NCBI RefSeq assembly: GCF_015206815.1
Contig: NZ_JADEXZ010000057.1
Coordinates: forward strand, 1-39,807
DNA: 39,807 nt
Direction of reading: 5' to 3'
From: Fortiea sp. LEGE XX443
Lineage (GTDB): Bacteria > Cyanobacteriota > Cyanobacteriia > Cyanobacteriales > Nostocaceae
The first letter of the stretch is position 1. Each line of letters begins with the position of its first letter. The notes beneath the pieces were generated by a model that saw nothing but the letters and a program-made list of their open reading frames with translations, was not told the origin of the DNA and made no database searches. The translations under genes were made by a program, and so were the position numbers. This document shows, piece after piece, positions 34,747 to 39,807 of the stretch.

Positions 34747-35052
34747 ATGCCGAAAATTACTGATTTTGTTGAAGATGCTGGCGCTCCTGGAATTATAGCC
34801 GGTATTGGTGCAGTTCTGTTAGCACCAGTTCTGATTCCCGTTGTGGCTGGAATTGGTAAACCCTTCGCCAAGTCCATCATCAAAGGTGGAATCGTTGCTT
34901 ATGAAAAAAGCAAAGGCGCTTTTGCAGAACTAGGCGAAACTTGGGAAGACATCGTAGCTGAAGCTAAAGCCGAACTCGCTGAAAACAGAGAAACCCCATT
35001 ATTTGAAGCAGCTGCTACTCCAGTTGACAGCACATCTGATAATGGTGCATGA
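34747..35052 (+). CDS. Small membrane protein, DUF5132-like
   Basis: This 101-residue protein has one hydrophobic segment at about residues 13-36 (APGIIAGIGAVLLAPVLIPV), then KPFAKSIIKGGIVAYEKSKG and a Glu/Ala-rich helix (EDIVAEAKAELAEN). I assign it to DUF5132 by recognition. The layout (one membrane helix, then an acidic Ala/Glu-rich tail next to a P-type ATPase gene) recalls mycobacterial PacL (DUF1490) proteins, which assist their pumps; that is an analogy, not shown homology. It has no His/Cys metal tail at the C-terminus. GGAGA lies about 12 bases before the ATG. Confidence 0.75.
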   Translation: MPKITDFVEDAGAPGIIAGIGAVLLAPVLIPVVAGIGKPFAKSIIKGGIVAYEKSKGAFAELGETWEDIVAEAKAELAENRETPLFEAAATPVDSTSDNGA

Positions 35053-35074
35053 ACTTACAGTTTATAGTTTGTAG

Positions 35075-35101
35075 GGTGGGTGACGCGATCGCTAACCCAC
35101 C
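35075..35101. repeat. GGTGGGT...ACCCACC hairpin with HIP1 core in its loop
   Basis: GGTGGGT (35075-35081) and ACCCACC (35095-35101) flank CGCGATCGC. It looks like a dispersed palindromic element of the type frequent in Nostoc intergenic DNA. A GTAGGTGCATTACACCCTAC segment follows at 35120-35140. Confidence 0.5.
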
Positions 35102-35162
35102 ATCACTACCAAACATTTTGTAGGTGCATTACACCCTACACAAACTCAAGACAGCAAATTAG

Positions 35163-35190
35163 AAGATGGGTGAGATACCCGTCTTTCTTA
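35163..35190 (+). terminator. Terminator-like stem-loop after the DUF5132-like gene
   Basis: AAGATGGGT (35163-35171) pairs with ACCCGTCTT (35177-35185), with one G-U pair and loop GAGAT, then TCTTAATT. It may end the ATPase transcript or lower expression of the last HMA2 gene. The remainder of 35102-35310 shows no gene. Confidence 0.55.
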
Positions 35191-35321
35191 ATTGCTGCGA
35201 AAATCCTCACAAAAATTCATCTGCGTAGCCTACAGAAAGCCGCTGACGCGTCTACATCTGCGGTAAAAAAATAGATGAACCAAACTCAAAAGCATTTAAA
35301 GTATTACTCAGGAGGGTGGAT

Positions 35322-35915
35322 GTGTTTACAAATAGTCATGGTAACGTAGCTATAATGCCCCAAGTTGTAGAGCCAGCAGCCTTGAACACGCCATCTAGAC
35401 CTATCTCTACAAAAATTGTTAGCAATACCCCAGGAAGGCTACGGTTAAGAATTGCGCCATCTCATCGTCAAGCTGGGGAAATACAACGCATTGTTAAGAT
35501 TTTGGATACCCAACCCAACGTTAGTCAGGTAACTACTAATATCCAAAATGGCAGTATTGTGATTCACCACGATCGCAATCAAGAAAGCTGGGAAAATGTA
35601 GTAGCTACACTTAAAGATATCGGGATGATTTTTGCCGATATTACGGACGAAAGTCATTCCGATGCAGCCGCCACTGTCGCTAATGCCGTTTATGATTTAA
35701 ACGACAGAGTTGAGCAAGCAACAAATAATGTAGTTGATTTACGTTTTATATTTCCCTTGGCACTTGGATGTTTATCTGTGAGACAGTTGCTAGTTAAGGG
35801 TTTGCAACTAGAAATAATTCCTTGGTATGTATTGGCTTGGTACGCCTTTGATAGTTTCATCAAACTGCATGGAGTCAGTAAACCCCAACTTAGTGGTGGA
35901 GCGGGAAAATCATAG
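35322..35915 (+). CDS. HMA2-module protein with hydrophobic C-terminal half
   Basis: One HMA2 module lies at about residues 30-95 (VSNTPGRLRLRIAPSHRQ, VSQVTTNIQNGSIVIHHD). A short linker is followed by two hydrophobic segments near residues 145-180 (LRFIFPLALGCLSVRQLL and EIIPWYVLAWYAFDSFIK). It is probably membrane-attached. Two GTG codons are possible. The one at 35316 lies inside GGAGGGTG, whereas 35322 has GGAGG at a 6-base distance, so I use the latter. It is the last gene of the HMA2/ATPase cluster and carries the module without CxxC. The role is unknown. Confidence 0.75.
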   Translation: MFTNSHGNVAIMPQVVEPAALNTPSRPISTKIVSNTPGRLRLRIAPSHRQAGEIQRIVKILDTQPNVSQVTTNIQNGSIVIHHDRNQESWENVVATLKDIGMIFADITDESHSDAAATVANAVYDLNDRVEQATNNVVDLRFIFPLALGCLSVRQLLVKGLQLEIIPWYVLAWYAFDSFIKLHGVSKPQLSGGAGKS

Positions 35916-36244
35916 TATGAATTTTTCATCACACAGAGCTACCATGTACACACAAATCCTTGAGATTTACCACGCCAATAGGGTAGGTTAATTTTTACAA
36001 GTCGATGCAATAACATTGTAGGTCAGTACATTCACATGACAAGTTGATGCAATAACATTGCAGACTAAGAAACTTGTGTGTACACCGTAGTCACACAGAG
36101 AGACGCGCAGAGAGTGAAAGTTGGAGATATGGAATTTAGAAACTTCCTTTCTTACTCTACGTTCTTGGCGGTTTGTTGATGTATTTTACAAACATTCTCT
36201 GAATCCAATTAAAATAATGTCAGTCTAACTACAGGAGTCAGAAA
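35916..36244. repeat. Intergenic region with two 25-bp direct repeats flanked by an inverted pair
   Basis: ACAAGTCGATGCAATAACAT followed by TGTAG (35997-36021) recurs at 36039-36063 with 2 differences and a 42-base period. An 11-bp inverted pair surrounds them: TGTACACACAA at 35945-35955 and TTGTGTGTACA at 36074-36084. The rest is AT-rich, with CACACAGAGAGACGCGCAGAGAG wording near 36093, like 3340-3355. There is no gene. Function is unknown; the layout could be a binding-site array or a decayed small element. Confidence 0.55.
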
Positions 36245-36481
36245 GTGTTGAAAATTAGTGTTGAAGAAGCAGCTATAAATTTAAAATCTCTCTTGGAACG
36301 GGTAGCTAGGGGAGAAGAAGTAATCTTGTTAGAGCAAGATAAAGCCGTAGCTCGTTTGGTTCCTCTGCTATCAAAGGAACAAAGGTTAGCAACTATAAAA
36401 CAATTTCGAGATTCCCTGGCGGTTAAAGGTGAATCTTTGAGTGCAACTGTCATCAATGCACGTACAGAGGAACGTTGTTGA
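36245..36481 (+). CDS. Phd/YefM-family antitoxin
   Basis: This 78-residue protein has an N-terminal DNA-binding part typical of Phd/YefM antitoxins: ISVEEAAINLKSLLERVARG and EEVILLEQDKAVARLVPL. The C-terminal helix (LATIKQFRDSLAVKG) would block the toxin. The start GTG at 36245 follows AGGAG by about 8 bases; the TTG at 36248 is also possible. The stop overlaps the toxin gene. Confidence 0.85.
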   Translation: MLKISVEEAAINLKSLLERVARGEEVILLEQDKAVARLVPLLSKEQRLATIKQFRDSLAVKGESLSATVINARTEERC

Positions 36482-36900
36482 TTTATTTAGATACAAGCAT
36501 TATCGCTCCTTTATATTGGACAGAAGCTTTAAGCAATAGTATGGAACAATTACTACTCAATGAAACTGAAGTTGGGTTGAGTCAATTAGTTGCAGTTGAA
36601 CTAGTTTCTGCACTATCGCGTCGAGTTAGAATGCGAGAAATATCTCAACAAGATGCAATAGCAATTATAGAAAGATTTCAAGCAGATTTGGATAGTGACT
36701 TTTATACTCAAATTGCGGTAGAAACAGTTCACTATAACTTAGCGCGTGAGTGGATTAGTCGATTTGATATACCATTACGTACACTGGATGCTCTACATTT
36801 GACAATCGCATTTCAAAATAATATCCGCTTGGTAACGGCTGATGAGGCTTTAGCAACAAGTGCTGAAATTTTAGGAGTTGAGGTTTTATTACTGCGGTAA
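36475..36900 (+). CDS. PIN-domain toxin (VapC-like ribonuclease)
   Basis: The acidic site residues are D6 (YLDTSII), E42 (VAVELVSA), D105 (TLDALHLT) and D123 (TADEAL). The length is 141 residues. The start is a TTG at 36475 overlapping the antitoxin stop by 7 bases; a second TTG is next to it. The pair follows the HMA2 cluster and precedes dhaK and is probably an independent unit. Confidence 0.87.
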   Translation: MLIYLDTSIIAPLYWTEALSNSMEQLLLNETEVGLSQLVAVELVSALSRRVRMREISQQDAIAIIERFQADLDSDFYTQIAVETVHYNLAREWISRFDIPLRTLDALHLTIAFQNNIRLVTADEALATSAEILGVEVLLLR

Positions 36901-36970
36901 ATCAACTATTCCCTTTCTATAATTTACCAAAAGTGCGTAGGGGGAACATCATCGTAGACATCGCATAACC

Positions 36971-37011
36971 AAAACCATTAGTTCAGGAGAAAGGTGAACT
37001 AATCAGGTTTT
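36971..37011 (+). promoter_or_regulatory. Long imperfect hairpin upstream of dhaK
   Basis: AAAACC (36971-36976) and TTAGTTCA (36978-36985) pair with TGAACTAA (36995-37002) and GGTTTT (37006-37011), with a small asymmetric bulge and loop GGAGAAAGG. It lies 57 bases before the dhaK ATG. It may end the toxin transcript or act in the dhaK leader; nothing settles which. Confidence 0.5.
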
Positions 37012-37067
37012 AGAAGCAGCACCAGAGTAATTTATCCTGAGTAGTAGCACCTTCTCAAGCACAAATC

Positions 37068-38141
37068 ATGAAAAAGCTGATCAATCAGCCAGAAGACTTC
37101 GTAAAAGAAAGTCTAGCAGGGATGGCGATCGCCCATTCAGATTTAATTAAAGTCAACTATGACCCTACCTTTGTCTACCGAGCCGATGCACCCTTACGGG
37201 AGAAAGTAGCAATTATTTCTGGTGGTGGCAGTGGTCACGAACCGATGCACGCTGGTTTTGTGGGTAAGGGAATGTTGGATGCGGCCTGTCCGGGAGAGGT
37301 TTTCACTTCCCCAACACCTGATCAAATGCTGGCGGCGGCTCAACAGGTAGACAGTGGGGCTGGTATTATTTATATCGTCAAAAATTATAGCGGCGATGTG
37401 ATGAACTTTGAAATGGCCACGGAATTAGCAAGGAGTGAAGGTATCCATGTACTGAATATTTTAATTGATGATGATGTGGCAGTGAAAGACAGCCTTTTTA
37501 CCCAAGGTCGTCGAGGTGTAGGCACAACAGTATTAGCAGAGAAAATTTGTGGTGCGGCGGCGGAACAAGGGTATGATTTGCCACAAATAGCAGACTTGTG
37601 TCGGCGGGTAAATCTGAATGGGCGGAGTATGGGCATTGCCCTGACATCTTGTATTGTACCAGCTAAAGGTACGCCGACATTTACATTAAGCGATAGCGAA
37701 ATGGAATTCGGTATTGGTATCCACGGTGAACCTGGACGGGAAAGGATGGAATTAAAATCAGCAGATGAGATTGCAGAGATATTAACTCAGACAATCATTG
37801 ATGATGTTGGCTACAGCCGGGTTGTGCGGGAATGGGATGAAAACCAAGGACAATGGGTGGATGTGGAATTAATTGATCCCGCTTGGCAAAAAGGCGATCG
37901 CTTGTTGGCTTTTGTTAATAGTATGGGTGGTACACCAATCTCGGAGCTTTATTTGATTTATCGCAAGCTGGCGGAAATCTGCGAAAAACAAGGAATGCCA
38001 ATTGTCCGCAACTTAATTGGCCCTTACATTACATCTTTGGAGATGCAAGGTTGCTCAATCACATTACTTAAGTTGGATGATGAAATGATTCGTCTGTGGG
38101 ACGCACCAGTACACACAGCAAGTCTGCGATGGGGTATTTAA
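37068..38141 (+). CDS. dhaK: Dihydroxyacetone kinase subunit DhaK
   Basis: DhaK binds dihydroxyacetone as a covalent hemiaminal on a His. H219 (GIGIHGEPG) is that residue, and [11 protein letters not shown] and [12 protein letters not shown] (D110 context) form the rest of the site. [21 protein letters not shown] is another family block. The length of 357 residues is normal. dhaL follows 1 base after the stop. No dhaM, which would give a phosphotransferase-fed enzyme, is present in the window; the phosphate donor is therefore open. Confidence 0.95.
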   Translation: MKKLINQPEDFVKESLAGMAIAHSDLIKVNYDPTFVYRADAPLREKVAIISGGGSGHEPMHAGFVGKGMLDAACPGEVFTSPTPDQMLAAAQQVDSGAGIIYIVKNYSGDVMNFEMATELARSEGIHVLNILIDDDVAVKDSLFTQGRRGVGTTVLAEKICGAAAEQGYDLPQIADLCRRVNLNGRSMGIALTSCIVPAKGTPTFTLSDSEMEFGIGIHGEPGRERMELKSADEIAEILTQTIIDDVGYSRVVREWDENQGQWVDVELIDPAWQKGDRLLAFVNSMGGTPISELYLIYRKLAEICEKQGMPIVRNLIGPYITSLEMQGCSITLLKLDDEMIRLWDAPVHTASLRWGI

Positions 38142-38142
38142 G

Positions 38143-38784
38143 ATGGTCAGTCAAGAGCAAATTTTACAATGGTTGCAAATCTTTGCATCTGAAATAGAGC
38201 AGAATAAAGAATATTTAACAGAATTAGACGCAGCGATCGGTGATGCTGACCACGGTATTAATATGGAACGTGGGTTTAAAAAAGTCATGAATCAACTGCC
38301 GACTGTGGCAAATCAAGATATTGGCAGCATTTTAAAAGCAGTTAGCATGACTCTAATTTCCAGCGTTGGCGGAGCTAGTGGCCCTTTGTACGGCACATTA
38401 TTTTTAAAAGCTAGTACTGTAACTGCTGGTAAACAAGAACTAAATACACAAGAGTTACTTCAATTACTGCAAGCTGGTTTAGAAGGTGTATTGCAAAGGG
38501 GTAAAGCCCAATTGGAAGATAAGACAATGATTGATGTGTTATCTCCGGGTGTGGCGGCTTTTAAGGAAGCAGTGGGAGAAGGTAAAGACACATTGGCTGC
38601 AATGGAACAAGCAGTAGTAGTAGCAAAACAAGCGTTAGAAAACACCAAACCGATGTTAGCTAAAAAAGGACGCGCTAGTTACCTCGGAGAACGGAGTATC
38701 GGACATCAAGATCCCGGTGCAACTTCGGCTTATTTGATGTTAAAAAGTTTACTGAAAAGTATAAAAAATGAGAAGTCGGAATAA
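38143..38784 (+). CDS. dhaL: Dihydroxyacetone kinase subunit DhaL
   Basis: DhaL carries the nucleotide. The Mg/ADP site has the three Asp of ELDAAIGDADHG (D29, D34, D36) and NMERGF, followed by GGASGPLYGT. Further blocks are DKTMIDVLSPG and SYLGERSIGHQDPGATS. It has 213 residues. It starts 1 base after dhaK, so translation is coupled. In PTS-type systems DhaL-ADP is rephosphorylated by DhaM; no such protein is encoded here. Confidence 0.95.
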   Translation: MVSQEQILQWLQIFASEIEQNKEYLTELDAAIGDADHGINMERGFKKVMNQLPTVANQDIGSILKAVSMTLISSVGGASGPLYGTLFLKASTVTAGKQELNTQELLQLLQAGLEGVLQRGKAQLEDKTMIDVLSPGVAAFKEAVGEGKDTLAAMEQAVVVAKQALENTKPMLAKKGRASYLGERSIGHQDPGATSAYLMLKSLLKSIKNEKSE

Positions 38785-38812
38785 TTTAAGGATGAAGGCT
38801 GAAGGATAAAAT

Positions 38813-38846
38813 TTCACACTTCATACTTCAGACTTCATACTTCACT
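38813..38846. repeat. GAAGTATGAA-type dispersed repeat between convergent genes
   Basis: CACACTTCATACTTCAGACTTCATACTTCACTTC is two or more inverted copies of GAAGTATGAA, as seen at 3294-3431 and 29375-29396. It lies between the convergent dhaL and nitrilase-family genes. No clear terminator is visible, but the copies could pair with each other. Confidence 0.55.
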
Positions 38847-39662
38847 TCAGCCGAATACTCTATGTTGCAAAGAAGGCATTTGACGGCGTACTTGTTCTAG
38901 ACGCGAGGGGTTAATTTCTGCGATCGCAATTCCTGGTTTTTCACCTGCATCAGCTAAAATCACACCCCAAGGGTCAATAATCACAGCATGACCGTGGGTT
39001 TGACGACGGGCGTAGTTTGTGCCAGTTTGGGCGGGTGCAATCACATAACAAGTATTTTCAATTGCCCTTGCTTGCAATAATACTTGCCAGTGGTCTTTGC
39101 CTGTGAAAGCTGTAAAAGCAGCCGGAATAAACATCACATCGGCTCCCTTGCTGGAGAGATGGCGGTACAATTCTGGGAAGCGCACATCATAGCAAACAGA
39201 AAGACCGATATTACCCAATTCTTGGGAAAAATGTACTGAAGGCAATTGTGTACCAGCCACCACAGTGCTAGATTCACGATAGGTATTGCCATCAGGAACA
39301 TTCACATCAAATAAATGTACCTTTTGGTAACGAGCAACTTCTTGACCGCTTGGGTCGATGAGTGTGGAAGTATTATAGACTTTGCCTGTACCTTCTACTG
39401 ATACCGGAAAGCTGCCGCCCAAAATCGTGACTTGGAAGCGTTGAGCCATTTTTTTAAGAAATTGCTCTGTTTCACGGGTGATATTTTCTGCTTGGGCGAG
39501 TTTGTCTTTTTCTTCACCCATAAAAGAAAAATTTTCTGGTAGGCCGACTAATTCAGCCCCTCGACGCACAGCAAGATCAATTAATTCTTCTGCCTGTGCC
39601 AAATTTTTATATAAATCAGGCACACTTGTCATTTGAATAGCGGCGGCTAAATAAGACTTCAT
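38847..39662 (-). CDS. Carbon-nitrogen hydrolase (Nit1-type amidase)
   Basis: A nitrilase-superfamily enzyme with the catalytic triad E43 (LPENFSF), K114 (YQKVHLFDV) and C157 (LSVCYDVRFPELYR). HLFDVNVPDG is characteristic of the Nit1/Nit2 branch, and deaminated glutathione or a related omega-amide is the likely substrate. The open frame reaches 39680, but MKSYLAAAIQMTS at 39662 gives the usual N-terminus and 271 residues. No ribosome site stands out. Substrate is inferred from the family. Confidence 0.9.
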   Translation of the reverse strand: MKSYLAAAIQMTSVPDLYKNLAQAEELIDLAVRRGAELVGLPENFSFMGEEKDKLAQAENITRETEQFLKKMAQRFQVTILGGSFPVSVEGTGKVYNTSTLIDPSGQEVARYQKVHLFDVNVPDGNTYRESSTVVAGTQLPSVHFSQELGNIGLSVCYDVRFPELYRHLSSKGADVMFIPAAFTAFTGKDHWQVLLQARAIENTCYVIAPAQTGTNYARRQTHGHAVIIDPWGVILADAGEKPGIAIAEINPSRLEQVRRQMPSLQHRVFG

Positions 39663-39680
39663 AGATTCAACAAAAAACAA

Positions 39681-39807
39681 GTAGATGTGTGCAGGACAGA
39701 TACTTAAATATATCGTTACTTAAAGAACTTCGGGTCTTGATTGGCAATGAGTAATACCGTTTCACTTTAAGTTTGATACAAGTAGGCCGCAGGGGGGCAG
39801 GGGGCAG
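39681..39807. other. Window end, gene-free with G-rich repeat
   Basis: The upstream region of the amidase gene ends in GGGGGGCAGGGGGCAG at 39792-39807, a short G-rich tandem of the kind found inside the coding region at 31735-31900. No gene is visible in these 127 bases. Confidence 0.5.

Noticed and set aside
35080-35274. A 64-codon frame between the DUF5132-like and last HMA2 genes
   Set aside because: It begins inside a palindromic repeat, crosses a terminator-like hairpin and shows no family features.
35997-36063. Possible CRISPR array
   Set aside because: There are only two repeats with a 17-base gap, no third copy and no cas genes nearby.

Overview
The window reads as chromosomal DNA of a filamentous, Nostoc/Anabaena-type cyanobacterium. 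The octamer GCGATCGC (HIP1) and its GCGATCG core recur throughout. DnaA boxes have the form TTTTCCACA. Gene content is typical of Nostocales: an NTRC-type thioredoxin reductase/thioredoxin fusion, a phytochrome/cyanobacteriochrome kinase, and an ArsA-like ATPase with an Hsp20-like tail. There is no plasmid or phage backbone. The identification is by recognition only; no database was searched.

Layout. 1-150: 3' part of a 5S rRNA gene and its terminator, so the window starts at the end of an rRNA operon. 224-1096: an internally deleted IS982-family element whose target duplication carries the stop codon of the neighbouring ROK glucokinase. 1101-4802: glucokinase, a small membrane protein, an orphan DppC-like permease and NTRC, all on the minus strand. 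4938-9313: SAM methyltransferase, type IV pilin-like protein and GT41 (SPINDLY-like) TPR glycosyltransferase, a possible pilin-modification locus. 9797-11315: protealysin-like M4 protease followed by its emfourin-type inhibitor. 11386-18805: BtuF-like protein, hybrid histidine kinase, GNAT acetyltransferase, a kinase fragment, a GT2-TPR protein and the ArsA/Get3-like ATPase. 19131-22454: an 1107-residue kinase that appears to carry three different bilin-binding sensor units. 22500-24052: alkyladenine glycosylase and an acidic unknown protein. 24095-27958: replication region with dnaN, a VapBC-like toxin-antitoxin pair, a cluster of DnaA boxes (probable oriC) and dnaA. 28126-30089: HtrA-type lipoprotein protease and peptide deformylase.

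30186-35915 is the most unusual stretch. Five same-strand genes encode two proteins made of CxxC-less HMA-like ('HMA2') modules, a P1B-like ATPase with one such module and no CPx metal motif, a short DUF5132-like membrane protein, and a final HMA2 protein with a hydrophobic C-terminal half. There are six HMA2-type modules in four proteins. I infer a membrane transport machine with its own non-cysteine adaptor or chaperone set; the substrate is unknown.

36245-39662: a second toxin-antitoxin pair (Phd/PIN), dihydroxyacetone kinase subunits DhaK and DhaL with no DhaM beside them, and a nitrilase-family amidase. Short dispersed repeats (GAAGTATGAA type, G-rich GGGGGCAG type, TAGATCCCCG hairpin) sit between genes, and one G-rich segment appears to have entered a coding region.
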